Positions 14,876-25,963 of a stretch of 64,000 bases of DNA are shown in pieces. Source of the stretch: Pseudomonas shirazensis (lineage in GTDB: Bacteria; Pseudomonadota; Gammaproteobacteria; Pseudomonadales; Pseudomonadaceae). The number at the start of each line of letters is the position of its first letter. Position 1 is the first letter of the stretch. Position numbers and translations under genes: made by a program. The stretch spans positions 310,001 to 374,000 of the forward strand of contig NZ_JABWRD020000003.1 in NCBI RefSeq assembly GCF_014268785.2. Direction: 5' to 3'. The notes beneath the pieces were generated by a model, which was not told where the DNA came from, did no database searches, and saw nothing but the letters and a program-made list of their open reading frames with translations.

Positions 14876-17800
14876 CCGAAAGATCCGATAGTGCTAAACC
14901 CAGGAAGCCTGCCGCGAATTCTTCCGGCGGCAGTGGCAGGCTGACGATGTAGCCCTGGATCTGTTCGCAGCCTTCAGCGGCGAGGAAATGCTGCTGCGCC
15001 TGGTTCTCTACCCCTTCGGCAATGATGGTCAGCTGCATGCTCCGGCCGAGGGCGATGATCGCGCGAGTGATCGCAGCGTCGTGCGGGTCGTCGGGCAGGC
15101 CGCGGATGAATGACTGGTCGATCTTGAGGATGTCCAGCGGCAGGCGCTTGAGGTAGCTCAGGGATGAATAGCCGGTGCCGAAGTCGTCGATCGCCAGTTG
15201 CACGCCGAGCTGCTTGAGCTGATGGAGCACGCTGAGGGCTTCCTCGGCCTGGCTCATGATGAAGTTTTCGGTGATCTCCAGCTGCAGGTCGCCGGCCTTG
15301 AGCTGGTAGGTCTTGAGCAGTTGCTCGATGCGCTTGGCCAGGTGGGGCTGGCGCATCTGAGCGCCGGCGAGGTTGATCGACAGCGGGCCGAACGGCTGAT
15401 AGCGCTTTTGCCACTGGTGCATCTGCCGGCAGGCTTGTTCCAGTACCCAGTCGCCAAGCTGGAGGATTGTGCCGTTCTCTTCAGCGAGGTGGATGAAATG
15501 CTCTGGGGAAACGTCGCCGAAGGTTGGGTGGTTCCAGCGGATCAGGGCCTCTGCGCCGACCAGGTTTTGTGTCTTGAGGCTGAGCTTGGGCTGGTAGCAC
15601 AGGCTCAGCTCGTTGCGTTCGATGGCGCGGCGCAGTTCGTTTTCCAGGGCCACTCGCACGCTGGCCTGGGCCGTGAGGTCACGGGTGTAGGCTTCGACCC
15701 GGTTGCGGCCTTTGGCCTTGGAGCGGTACATCGCGGCGTCGGCGTTGCGGATCAGGCTGGCGACGTCGCTGCCGTCTTGTGGGTAGAGGCTGATGCCGAT
15801 ACTGGCGCTGGTGAAGAACTCGTGTTCGCCGGCCTGGAACGGCGCGCTGAAGCAGGCCAGCAGTTTGTTGGCGATGGCACTGGCGTCACTTGGCTTGTGC
15901 AGACCAGGCAGCAGAATGATGAATTCGTCGCCGCCCAGCCGCGCCACGGTGTCGACGTCGCGCACCTGTTCCTTGAGGCGCTGGGCAATGCCTTTGAGCA
16001 GCAGGTCACCAACCGGGTGGCCGAGGCTGTCGTTGATGTGCTTGAAGCGATCGAGATCGAGGAACAGCACCGCGCCCTGGCGGTTGGACACCTGCGAGCA
16101 CTGCAGCGCGGCATGCAGGCGGTTTTCAAACAGGGCGCGGTTGGGCAGGCCGGTCAGTGGGTCGTGATGCGCCTGGTAATCCAGTTTCGCCTGGGCGTGC
16201 TTGAGGCTGGAGATGTCGGCAAACACCGCCACGAAGTGAGTGATCTCGCGCTCGCTGTTACGCACCGCGCTGATGGTCAGCCAACTCGGGTACAGCTCGC
16301 TGTTCTTGCGCTTGTTGAAGATCTCGCCTTGCCAGTGGCCTTCGGCAGTCAGCTGGTGCCACATGGCAACGTAGAAGGCGCTGTCGTGCTGGCCGGAGGC
16401 GAGCAGGCGCGGGGTTTGGCCCAGGGCTTCGATTTCGCTGTAGCCGGTGATTTCGCTGAATGCCCGGTTGACTGCACTGATGCGCTGATCGGTGTCGGTG
16501 ATCAACACACCTTCGGCAGTGTTTTCAAACACAGTGGCGGCCAGTTGCAGTTTTTCCTGCATCAGGTGGCGTTCGGTGATGTCGCGGGCGATGGTCAGCA
16601 TGCAGTCGGCGCCGGCAATCGGCAGCGGTCTGGCTGACAGTTCGCAGAGGCGAATCTGACCATCGCTGCGGCGAATGTGGCAGCTGAAATCACGCACGAA
16701 GCCGTCTTTCTTGAGTTTGCTCAGCAGCAGCTTGCGTTCGTTGAGGTCGACCCAGATGCCCAGGTCCAGTGAGGTTTGATCAATGCGAGGGTCAAGGTTG
16801 TAGCCGGTCAGGCGGCAGAAGCCTTCGTTGACTTCAAGCAGCAGGCCGTCACTTTGCCTGGACAGCAACAAGCCGTCGGGCGAGGCGTGGAAGGCCTTGG
16901 CAAATTTCTCTTCGGAGATCTGCAGGCGCTGCTGGGTTTCCTTCAGCTGGCTGATGTCGCGTACGGCCACGACCAGCGCCCGGGTACCGTCGAGGTCGAA
17001 GGTCTCGGCCGAGGTGAGGCCGGTGAACAACTCGCCGTTGCTGCGCCGGAAGCTCATCTCGAGGTTGCGAATACCGCCCAGGTGCAAGCGTTCCAGTACG
17101 CTCGGGCCGCTGCCGCTGACGCCCCACAGACCAAGCTCGGTAGCGGTGCGGCCGATCACCTGATTGGGGCCGAGACCGATCTGCTCCTCGAATGCTTCGT
17201 TGACCTCAAGCAGGCAGCCGTCACTGTGCCGAGCAATCAGCAGGATGTCCGGGCATTGCTGAAACACCGAGGCGAACTTCTGCTCGGACAGGCGCAAGGC
17301 ATGCTCGGTGCGCTTGGTCTCGCTGATATCGATCATCAGGCCGCGCATCACCGAGCGCTGGCCCTGTTCGATCATGCTGACGATGTCGCGCACCCACAGC
17401 GTATGGCCATCGGCGCGGATCACGCGGTAGTCGAGGCTGTGATCGCGGCCGGCGGCAGTTTCGCTGTCGCAGTAAGCCTTGGCCCAGAGCGCGTCCTCGG
17501 GATGCACGATGCTGCTCCAGAAACCGGGTCTGAGCCAGTCTCCCAGGCTGTAACCGAGCAGGTCTTCGGCGTGGGGCGAGACGTAGCTGTAGGTGAAATC
17601 GTTGGCGTCGGCTTCCCATGCGACCGCCGACAGGCTTTCGACCAGGCTGCGGTAATGGTATTCGCTGCTGCGCAGTTCCTGTTCAAGCGCTATGCGCCGG
17701 GATATTTCCGAGCTGAGCCGGCGGTTGATGCGGATGACGGCAGCGAGAACCAGCATCAGCAGCACAACTGTCGGCAGGCCATAGAGCAGCATGTCGTGCC

Positions 17801-18590
17801 AGAAACTGCGCTGATCGACGACGTTACCGACCCAGCGCTGCTGGATGTCATTGACTTCATCGCTGCTCATATCGGCGATGACTTTGTCGAGGATGGCCAC
17901 CAGTTGCTTGTTGTCCCGGGGTACGCCCATTGCCAACTGGTAGCGGTAGGGTGTTTCGCCGCTGACGTAGAGCCCATCGAGCTTGAGCTCGCGCAGGCTC
18001 CAGATACTCGAAGCAAGGTCACCTACCACGGCGTCCACTTCGTCGGTCGCCAAGGCTTGCAGGGCCGAGCTGACATTGGGCAGGGCGACCAGATTGAGGT
18101 CGGGGTGGTGGGTGCGCAGCAGTTCATGGGGCGCGTAGTTTTCTACCACCGCGATCTTCAGCCCGTACAGATCCTTGAGCGTGCGCGGTTGCGGGCCGCC
18201 TTCATGGGCCAGGATAACGATCGGGAAGTCTAGGTATGGGCGGGTGAAGGACAGGTAGTTTTGCCGTTCTGGGGTCGACATCACGCCCGGCAGTAAATCG
18301 AGCTGATTGTTGCGGGCGAGCTCAAGCACCTCGCCCCAGGTCTTCGGCTCGGTCGGCTTGAGAGTGACGCCAAGACGCTCCTGGATCACATTGATGTAAT
18401 CGGCGGCCAGTCCCTGGTAGAGGCCCTCCTGATCGCGAAACTCGAACGGGGGCCAGGATGCGTCCACGCCCAGGCGCAGCTGTGGATGGGCGCTGAGCCA
18501 GGCTTGCTCGTCTTCGGTCAGGGTCAGGGCGCCGGCCGTTGCGCTCCAGTAAAACAGGATCAGCAACAGTAGGACCGGCATTTTCGGCAT
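14853..18590 (-). CDS. Periplasmic-sensor PAS-GGDEF-EAL cyclic-di-GMP protein
   Basis: 1245 aa from the ATG at 18590 (RBS AGAGG). Order: signal peptide (PVLLLLILFYWSATAGA), periplasmic SBP_bac_3 ligand domain (about 30-260, LRLGVDASWPPFEF), a membrane helix near 275-295, about four PAS domains (315-800), GGDEF and EAL. The diguanylate cyclase signature RLGGDEF is intact, with an I-site RDVD five residues before it. The phosphodiesterase EALIRW and DDFGTGYSSLSYL are intact, so both making and breaking cyclic-di-GMP are possible. The SBP domain suggests sensing of an amino acid or other small solute. It is monocistronic, between the rpoD terminator and tRNA-Ile. Confidence 0.92.
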   Translation of the reverse strand: MPKMPVLLLLILFYWSATAGALTLTEDEQAWLSAHPQLRLGVDASWPPFEFRDQEGLYQGLAADYINVIQERLGVTLKPTEPKTWGEVLELARNNQLDLLPGVMSTPERQNYLSFTRPYLDFPIVILAHEGGPQPRTLKDLYGLKIAVVENYAPHELLRTHHPDLNLVALPNVSSALQALATDEVDAVVGDLASSIWSLRELKLDGLYVSGETPYRYQLAMGVPRDNKQLVAILDKVIADMSSDEVNDIQQRWVGNVVDQRSFWHDMLLYGLPTVVLLMLVLAAVIRINRRLSSEISRRIALEQELRSSEYHYRSLVESLSAVAWEADANDFTYSYVSPHAEDLLGYSLGDWLRPGFWSSIVHPEDALWAKAYCDSETAAGRDHSLDYRVIRADGHTLWVRDIVSMIEQGQRSVMRGLMIDISETKRTEHALRLSEQKFASVFQQCPDILLIARHSDGCLLEVNEAFEEQIGLGPNQVIGRTATELGLWGVSGSGPSVLERLHLGGIRNLEMSFRRSNGELFTGLTSAETFDLDGTRALVVAVRDISQLKETQQRLQISEEKFAKAFHASPDGLLLSRQSDGLLLEVNEGFCRLTGYNLDPRIDQTSLDLGIWVDLNERKLLLSKLKKDGFVRDFSCHIRRSDGQIRLCELSARPLPIAGADCMLTIARDITERHLMQEKLQLAATVFENTAEGVLITDTDQRISAVNRAFSEITGYSEIEALGQTPRLLASGQHDSAFYVAMWHQLTAEGHWQGEIFNKRKNSELYPSWLTISAVRNSEREITHFVAVFADISSLKHAQAKLDYQAHHDPLTGLPNRALFENRLHAALQCSQVSNRQGAVLFLDLDRFKHINDSLGHPVGDLLLKGIAQRLKEQVRDVDTVARLGGDEFIILLPGLHKPSDASAIANKLLACFSAPFQAGEHEFFTSASIGISLYPQDGSDVASLIRNADAAMYRSKAKGRNRVEAYTRDLTAQASVRVALENELRRAIERNELSLCYQPKLSLKTQNLVGAEALIRWNHPTFGDVSPEHFIHLAEENGTILQLGDWVLEQACRQMHQWQKRYQPFGPLSINLAGAQMRQPHLAKRIEQLLKTYQLKAGDLQLEITENFIMSQAEEALSVLHQLKQLGVQLAIDDFGTGYSSLSYLKRLPLDILKIDQSFIRGLPDDPHDAAITRAIIALGRSMQLTIIAEGVENQAQQHFLAAEGCEQIQGYIVSLPLPPEEFAAGFLGLALSDLSDGTHSKP

Positions 18591-18740
18591 AGCAGCCTCT
18601 AGGCAGATAGTCTGAATTCGAGTGTAGCCGTGCATTGCTGCGGGGTGTGAGGGTAAGACGATTAACTTCGGCAGGAATTCAACAGCTGGCGGGATTGGCC
18701 CGACAACTGCACGGTCAGTGCTGGCACTTTTTCGATGGCC

Positions 18741-18769
18741 AAGAAAAACCCCGGCCTGGGCCGGGGTTT
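18741..18769 (-). terminator. Terminator of the rpsU-dnaG-rpoD operon
   Basis: The 10-bp stem AACCCCGGCC / GGCCGGGGTT is followed on the minus strand by TTTTTCTT. It starts 5 nt after the rpoD stop. Confidence 0.92.
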
Positions 18770-18773
18770 GTCA

Positions 18774-20624
<1,851 letters not shown>

Positions 20625-20692
20625 AACACCCTATCCACTGAAGGTCTTGGCGGGCAAAAAAACAAGCCGAGGATTATACCCGAATAAGGGCC

Positions 20693-22672
20693 TCACGCGC
20701 CAGATGAGGTCGGGTTTTGTGCAGGAACTTTGCGGCTCAGCAGGGCCAAAAGCTGAGATTTTTCCTCTGGACTCAAGTCACTTTGACGCGCTTTGCGCAT
20801 CAGATGTTCCAGGCTGCGCTCGCGTTGGCGGGCGGATAAGCTAGTAATGGTGTCGAAAAACTGTTGTTCAAGGTTATCGGCATCGATCAGCCATTCCTTT
20901 TCTGCCAGGGCGCGCAATAAACGGCCCTGGTCAGTGCCGTGCCAGCGTGCAATCAGTTGCATTGAGCTTAGCTTAGGATTCTTCTGTGCAGCTTCGATCA
21001 GCGAAATCAACAGCTGGTTGTACACATGCTCTTCATCGGCGAAGTGGCTGGCGTCTTCGACCTTGCCAGCCAGCAGCGGGTAATGCAGCAGGGTGCGCAA
21101 GGCCGACAGCGTTGGCGGTTCGACCGGCGCCGGCACCCTTGGCGGCGCCTCGCGCTGGCCATCCCGTTGCCAGGGTTTGCCGCCTTTCTTGTCCCAGGGT
21201 TTTTTCTCCCACTGCTTCTTGCCGGCGCCCTTGTTCGGCGTCCATGGCCGCTGCTCTTGCTGCGCGCCGTAGTCGGGCTGGTGCGCGTCGGCATAGTCGG
21301 GGGTGTAGCTGGCCATGGCGTCGTAGTCGAAGCCTGGGTCGTAATCGGGCACGCTGGCCGCCGGCGCGTTCTGCGTCAGTTGCTCGACCTGCTGAGTATC
21401 CAGCCCGGTGATTTCCTTGAGGCGGTTGCGCATCAATTGGCGCAGGTTCGCGCCGGGGACTTTTTCGATCAACGGTGCAGCCAGGGTCGCCATATGCGCC
21501 TTGCCTTCCAGTGAGCGAGGATCGGCTTCGTTGCTCAATTGCTCGAAAAAGTAATCCGCCAACGGTTGCGCGTGCTGAATGATGCGCGCGCGGAACGCGT
21601 CGGTGCCTTCGGCGCGGACCAGGCTGTCCGGGTCTTCGCCTTCGGGCAGGAACAGAAAGCGCGCGCGGCGACCGTCCTGCAGGCTCGACAGCGTCGACTC
21701 CAGTGCACGCCAGGCTGCCTTGCGACCGGCCTGATCGCCGTCAAAGCAGAACAGTACGCTCGGCACGACCCGGAACAGGCGCTTGAGGTGCTCTTCGCTG
21801 GTGGCAGTGCCGAGGGTCGCTACGGCATTGCGCAGGCCTTGCTGAGCCAGGGCGATGACGTCCATGTAGCCTTCGACGACGATGATTTCGTCGAGGCTGC
21901 GGTTGTGCTTGCGCGCTTCATACAGGCCGTACAGCTCCTGGCCTTTGTGAAATACCGGGGTCTCCGGCGAGTTCAGGTACTTGGGCTTGTCGTCACCCAG
22001 CACGCGGCCGCCAAAGGCGATGATCCGGCCACGGCTGTCGCGGATCGGGAACATCACCCGGTCGCGGAAACGGTCGTAGCGCTTGCCACTTTCGGCGTTC
22101 TCGATCAGCAGGCCGGCATCGATCATGACCTTTTGCTGCAGGCTGTCGGCACCCAGGTGCTTCATCAGGTTGTCCCAGCCGGGCGGGGCGAAGCCCAGGC
22201 TGAAATCACGGGCGATTTCGCCGGACAGGCCGCGGCCCTTGAGGTAGTCAACGGCCGCCTTGCGCGTCTGATGGCTGCGCAGCGCCTGGCGGTAGTATTC
22301 GGCGGCAGCTTCCAGCAAAGGGTACAGCGGCGAGTCGGTCGGTTGACGGGGCTTGTTGCCACGCCGGCCTTCTTCGCGCGGAACTTCCATGCCGGCACTG
22401 CGGGCGAGGTCTTCGACGGCCTGGGGGAAGTCCAGGTTGTCGTGGTCCATGACGAAGCCGAGCGCGTTACCGCCGGCGCCGCAACCGAAGCAGTAATAGA
22501 ACTGCTTGTCGGGGCTGACCGTGAACGACGGCGATTTTTCTTTGTGGAACGGGCAGCAGGCGGAGTAGTTCTTGCCGGTTTTTTTCAGCTGGACGCGCGA
22601 ACTCACCACGTCGACTATGTCGGTGCGGTTAAGCAGATCGTCAATGAAGCTCTGGGGAATCAGCCCGGCCAT
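20693..22672 (-). CDS. dnaG: DNA primase DnaG
   Basis: 659 aa. DnaG makes RNA primers at the replication fork. The N-terminal CHC2 zinc finger (CPFHKEKSPSF, then FYYCFGCGAGG, residues 40-65) binds template. The catalytic core carries EGYMDVIAL and the TOPRIM DGDQAGRKAAWR. The C-terminal third, after a Pro/Lys/Gly-rich linker (about 430-520), is the DnaB-helicase-interacting domain. A 297-nt gap with hairpins separates it from rpsU upstream. It is followed by rpoD in the same direction. Confidence 0.97.
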   Translation of the reverse strand: MAGLIPQSFIDDLLNRTDIVDVVSSRVQLKKTGKNYSACCPFHKEKSPSFTVSPDKQFYYCFGCGAGGNALGFVMDHDNLDFPQAVEDLARSAGMEVPREEGRRGNKPRQPTDSPLYPLLEAAAEYYRQALRSHQTRKAAVDYLKGRGLSGEIARDFSLGFAPPGWDNLMKHLGADSLQQKVMIDAGLLIENAESGKRYDRFRDRVMFPIRDSRGRIIAFGGRVLGDDKPKYLNSPETPVFHKGQELYGLYEARKHNRSLDEIIVVEGYMDVIALAQQGLRNAVATLGTATSEEHLKRLFRVVPSVLFCFDGDQAGRKAAWRALESTLSSLQDGRRARFLFLPEGEDPDSLVRAEGTDAFRARIIQHAQPLADYFFEQLSNEADPRSLEGKAHMATLAAPLIEKVPGANLRQLMRNRLKEITGLDTQQVEQLTQNAPAASVPDYDPGFDYDAMASYTPDYADAHQPDYGAQQEQRPWTPNKGAGKKQWEKKPWDKKGGKPWQRDGQREAPPRVPAPVEPPTLSALRTLLHYPLLAGKVEDASHFADEEHVYNQLLISLIEAAQKNPKLSSMQLIARWHGTDQGRLLRALAEKEWLIDADNLEQQFFDTITSLSARQRERSLEHLMRKARQSDLSPEEKSQLLALLSRKVPAQNPTSSGA

Positions 22673-22920
22673 GGCAGTCTCGTCATCGTGCAGTCGGCAA
22701 GTCTAATCGCTAACGCAAGGGTGCGGGAATGATGGGTGCGGTGCGATGCAGTGAGGGTCAAGCGGGGGGAGTGTGCGCGTCGCCAGCCACAAGGGCTCGT
22801 CAGACAGGGACGGCACGCCTGGTCGCGAGGACCAGTTCTGACGTGTGTTACGGTTGCCGGCTGCTCTAGGTAGCTGGCGCCTCGGGCTCGCGCCTGAGGT
22901 TTGAAGCTGCTGCTGCCGAC

Positions 22921-22940
22921 TGCCCGGGGTTAGCCGGGCA
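22921..22940 (-). terminator. Hairpin in the rpsU-dnaG gap, possible partial terminator
   Basis: TGCCCGG / CCGGGCA form a 7-bp stem with a 6-nt loop 30 nt after the rpsU stop. There is no T tract. In E. coli a terminator at the same place lowers dnaG relative to rpsU, so a similar role is plausible. I see no gene in the rest of the gap (22673-22920). Confidence 0.45.
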
Positions 22941-22969
22941 GGGCAGAAGCTTTGCGACGAACGTCTGTA

Positions 22970-23185
22970 TTAGTACAGGCGAACGGCGCGGCGCTGTTCG
23001 CGCTGCACTTTCTTCGCGTGACGCTTGACTGCAGCAGCAGCCTTGCGCTTACGCTCGGAAGTTGGCTTTTCGTAAAACTCGCGGCTACGCACTTCAGCCA
23101 GTACACCGGCTTTTTCGCAGGAGCGCTTAAAACGACGCAGAGCTACGTCGAAGGGTTCGTTCTCTTTTACTTTGACGGCTGGCAT
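22970..23185 (-). CDS. rpsU: 30S ribosomal protein S21
   Basis: 71 aa, the standard size. The N-terminus [20 protein letters not shown] and the C-terminal basic run [19 protein letters not shown] are diagnostic. S21 sits near the 3' end of 16S rRNA and helps mRNA pairing during initiation. It is first in the rpsU-dnaG-rpoD operon and divergent from tsaD, the arrangement found in many gammaproteobacteria. Confidence 0.98.
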
Positions 23186-23236
23186 CCAGGGCTACCTTCG
23201 TTCGTTACCGGGGTAGACGTGCTCCTGACAAAAATA

Positions 23237-23265
23237 AAGATGCGCTGGAGAACGTCGGTTTTCAA
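23237..23265 (-). promoter_or_regulatory. Candidate promoter of rpsU-dnaG-rpoD
   Basis: TTGAAA (complement of 23260-23265) is spaced 17 nt from CATCTT (complement of 23237-23242). Predicted initiation is about 45-50 nt before the rpsU start codon. Confidence 0.4.
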
Positions 23266-23390
23266 GGGTTGCGGATGTTAACGCTAAGCTGACCGGAATG
23301 CAAAGCCTCTGATCGAAAACCGCTGGTCGGCACTGGGCACGGGGACTATCATGCGCGCCTTCGAATTCAGCCTAAACAAGGCACAGACCC

Positions 23391-24416
23391 ATGCTAGTAC
23401 TGGGATTGGAAACATCCTGCGATGAAACCGGCGTCGCATTATACGACAGTGAACGCGGTTTGCTCGCTGATGCACTGTTCAGTCAAATCGACCTGCACCG
23501 CGCCTACGGCGGCGTTGTGCCCGAGCTCGCCTCGCGCGATCACGTCAAGCGCATGCTGCCGTTGATCCGCGAAGTGCTGGCGGATGCCGGCGCAGTGGCC
23601 AGCGATATCGACGCAATCGCCTACACCGCAGGCCCGGGCCTGGTCGGTGCGCTGCTGGTGGGCGCCTCCTGCGCTCAGTCGATGGCATTTGCCTGGGATA
23701 TCCCGGCAATCGGCGTGCATCACATGGAAGGCCACCTGCTCGCGCCGATGCTTGAAGAGCAGCCGCCGCAGTTCCCGTTCGTCGCTTTGTTGGTGTCTGG
23801 CGGCCATACGCAGCTGGTTCGGGTCGATGGTATCGGCCAGTACCAGTTGCTCGGCGAGAGCCTGGACGACGCCGCCGGCGAGGCCTTCGACAAGACTGCC
23901 AAGCTGATCGGTCTGAATTACCCCGGCGGCCCGGAAATCGCCCGCCTGGCCGAGCAGGGTGTGCCGGGGCGCTTCACGTTCCCACGGCCGATGACCGACC
24001 GCCCTGGGCTGGAATTCAGCTTCAGTGGCCTCAAGACCTCAGCGCTGAACACCTGGAACAAGTGCCGTGATGCCGGTGACGACACCGAGCAAACCCGTTG
24101 CGACGTGTCGCTGGCGTTCCAGCAGGCGGTAGTCGACACTCTGACCATCAAGTGCAAGCGCGCCCTGCAGCAGACCGGCCTCAAGCGCCTGGTGATTGCC
24201 GGCGGGGTCAGTGCCAATACCGCGTTGCGCGCATCGCTCGAAGGCATGCTCGCCTCGATCAAGGGCAGTGTTTACTACGCGCGTCCGCGCTTTTGCACCG
24301 ACAACGGCGCGATGATCGCCTATGCCGGTTGTCAGCGTTTGCTGGCCGGGCAGCAGCAGGATCTGGCGATCAGCGTGCAGGCGCGCTGGCCGATGGAGCA
24401 GTTGCCGCCGATCTGA
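23391..24416 (+). CDS. tsaD: tRNA threonylcarbamoyladenosine transferase subunit TsaD
   Basis: 341 aa. TsaD, with TsaB and TsaE, moves threonylcarbamoyl onto A37 of tRNAs reading ANN codons. The ASKHA-fold opening LGLETSCDETGVALYD is exact for the family. The metal-binding HHMEGH is at about 111-116, and VSGGHTQLV and the later GGVSANTALR are also present. The gene was formerly called gcp. It is divergent from rpsU (205-nt gap) and convergent with plsY. Confidence 0.97.
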   Translation: MLVLGLETSCDETGVALYDSERGLLADALFSQIDLHRAYGGVVPELASRDHVKRMLPLIREVLADAGAVASDIDAIAYTAGPGLVGALLVGASCAQSMAFAWDIPAIGVHHMEGHLLAPMLEEQPPQFPFVALLVSGGHTQLVRVDGIGQYQLLGESLDDAAGEAFDKTAKLIGLNYPGGPEIARLAEQGVPGRFTFPRPMTDRPGLEFSFSGLKTSALNTWNKCRDAGDDTEQTRCDVSLAFQQAVVDTLTIKCKRALQQTGLKRLVIAGGVSANTALRASLEGMLASIKGSVYYARPRFCTDNGAMIAYAGCQRLLAGQQQDLAISVQARWPMEQLPPI

Positions 24417-24443
24417 TCGGTTTTTTAAAGGGTTGGGGCGGCG

Positions 24444-25013
24444 TCAGAAATGCCGTTCGCGGCCAGCGAACAGGTCGCGCAGGTTGCGTCGATGGCGCCA
24501 GACGATGAGTAGCGTCAGCACACTCATCGGCAGCAGCGCCGCCGGCTCGCGCCAGGCCAGCAATGGCAGGGTCAGCGGAGTGGCGATCAATGCGGCTAGT
24601 GAGCTGGTGCGGGTCAGGTAGAAGGTCACTAGCCAGGCCGTGATAGCCAGCAAGGCAGCTGGAATGTACAGCGCCAGGAGCACGCCGGCGGCAGTGGCTA
24701 CGCCCTTGCCGCCACGGAAGCGAAAGTACACCGGGAACAGGTGGCCGATGACCGCGCACAGGCCGATCCAGGCTTGCTGTTGCAGGCCCAGCCCGGCTTG
24801 CTCGGCCAGCAGCACGGGCACGATGCCCTTGCACAGGTCGCCCAGCAGGGTCAGGATCGCCATCTTGCGCCCAGCCAGGCGCAGCATGTTGGTCGCCCCG
24901 GCATTGCCCGAACCGCTTGAGCGAGGGTCGGGGTTGCCGCTGAGGCGGCTCAGAACAATGGCAAAGGACAGCGAGCCAAGCAGGTAGGCGAGCATCGCCA
25001 ATAACCAAAACAT
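24444..25013 (-). CDS. plsY: Glycerol-3-phosphate acyltransferase PlsY
   Basis: 189 aa integral membrane protein with about five hydrophobic helices. PlsY moves the acyl group of acyl-phosphate onto glycerol-3-phosphate, the first step of phospholipid synthesis. The three conserved motifs are visible: SGSGNAGATNMLR (motif 1), GHLFPVYFRFRGGKGVATAAG (motif 2) and a later Pro-rich turn. It is divergent from folB with a 74-nt gap. Confidence 0.96.
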   Translation of the reverse strand: MFWLLAMLAYLLGSLSFAIVLSRLSGNPDPRSSGSGNAGATNMLRLAGRKMAILTLLGDLCKGIVPVLLAEQAGLGLQQQAWIGLCAVIGHLFPVYFRFRGGKGVATAAGVLLALYIPAALLAITAWLVTFYLTRTSSLAALIATPLTLPLLAWREPAALLPMSVLTLLIVWRHRRNLRDLFAGRERHF

Positions 25014-25087
25014 GCTAACTATTCCGGGCGAGGACGCCTTGATTCTAACGGCGCCAGTCGCCCTTGTCGTGCTGTGGAGAGAAGTGC

Positions 25088-25444
25088 TTGGACAGAGTGT
25101 TCATCGAAGGCCTGGAAGTCGATACGGTAATCGGCGCCTACGACTGGGAGCGGGAGATTCGCCAGTGCCTGCGCCTGGACCTGAGTCTGGCGTGGGACAA
25201 CCGCCCTGCGGCCGCCACTGACGACCTCAACCTGGCCCTGTGCTACGCCACCATCACGGCGCGCATTCAGGCCTTTGCCGAACAGGCGCGGTTCGAACTG
25301 GTAGAAACCTTCGCCGAGCGCCTGGTCGCGCTGTTGATGGCCGAATTCAATATCCCCTGGATACGCCTGAAGCTGACCAAGCCGGGCGCGGTGCCGGCGG
25401 CCCGTGGTGGTGTTGGCGTGGAGATCGAGCGCGGATGTCTCTGA
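25088..25444 (+). CDS. folB: Dihydroneopterin aldolase FolB
   Basis: 118 aa from a TTG start at 25088. GGAGAG about 6 nt before it and the family N-terminus (M)DRVFIEGLEVDTVIGAYDWE decide this start over the longer frame beginning at 25064. FolB splits dihydroneopterin to 6-hydroxymethyl-dihydropterin and glycolaldehyde in folate synthesis. The catalytic Lys is in LKLTKPGAVP and the substrate-binding Glu in FELVETFAERLV. It overlaps folK, the next enzyme of the pathway, by 10 nt. Confidence 0.94.
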   Translation: MDRVFIEGLEVDTVIGAYDWEREIRQCLRLDLSLAWDNRPAAATDDLNLALCYATITARIQAFAEQARFELVETFAERLVALLMAEFNIPWIRLKLTKPGAVPAARGGVGVEIERGCL

Positions 25445-25944
25445 GCACGGTATATCTGGGGCTGGGCAGCAATGTCGAGCGCGAGCGGCACTTGTGTGCA
25501 GGCCTCGACGCGCTGGCCAGCTTTCTCGGCGACATGCGTTGCTCGGCAGTATTCGAAAGCCAGGCGGTGGGGATCAAGAGTGGTCCGTTCTACAACCTGG
25601 TGGTGACCGGGCAAACCGACCTGCCGCTGCTCGAGCTGGGCCGTCGGCTGAAGTTGATCGAGGCGGAAAACGGCCGCTACGCGCCTGAGCGCAAGGGCTT
25701 GCCGCTGGATATCGATGTGCTGATGTATGACGATCTGCACGGTAGCTTTGATGGCCTGGAATTGCCGCGGGCGGAGATTCTGAAAAACGCCTTTGTGCTG
25801 CTGCCGTTGTCGCAGATCGCGCCGCAGCTGGTCCATCCCGGTGAGGGCAAGCGCATGGCCCAGCTATGGCAGGACGCCAACATCGATCAGATATTGGCAC
25901 CTGTGCCGTTCGAATGGCGCGGCTTGCAGTTGACCCGGACCTGA
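25435..25944 (+). CDS. folK: HPPK, 6-hydroxymethyl-dihydropterin pyrophosphokinase
   Basis: 169 aa from the ATG at 25435. FolK transfers pyrophosphate from ATP to the pterin made by FolB. The start VYLGLGSNVERERHL, the central FYNLVV and the signature RKGLPLDIDVLMYDD (the two Asp residues bind Mg-ATP) are all present. The open frame extends upstream through folB out of frame with that gene, so the short start is right. Translation is probably coupled to folB. Confidence 0.96.
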   Translation: MSLSTVYLGLGSNVERERHLCAGLDALASFLGDMRCSAVFESQAVGIKSGPFYNLVVTGQTDLPLLELGRRLKLIEAENGRYAPERKGLPLDIDVLMYDDLHGSFDGLELPRAEILKNAFVLLPLSQIAPQLVHPGEGKRMAQLWQDANIDQILAPVPFEWRGLQLTRT

Positions 25945-25963
25945 ACTGCAGTCACAACGGCAT

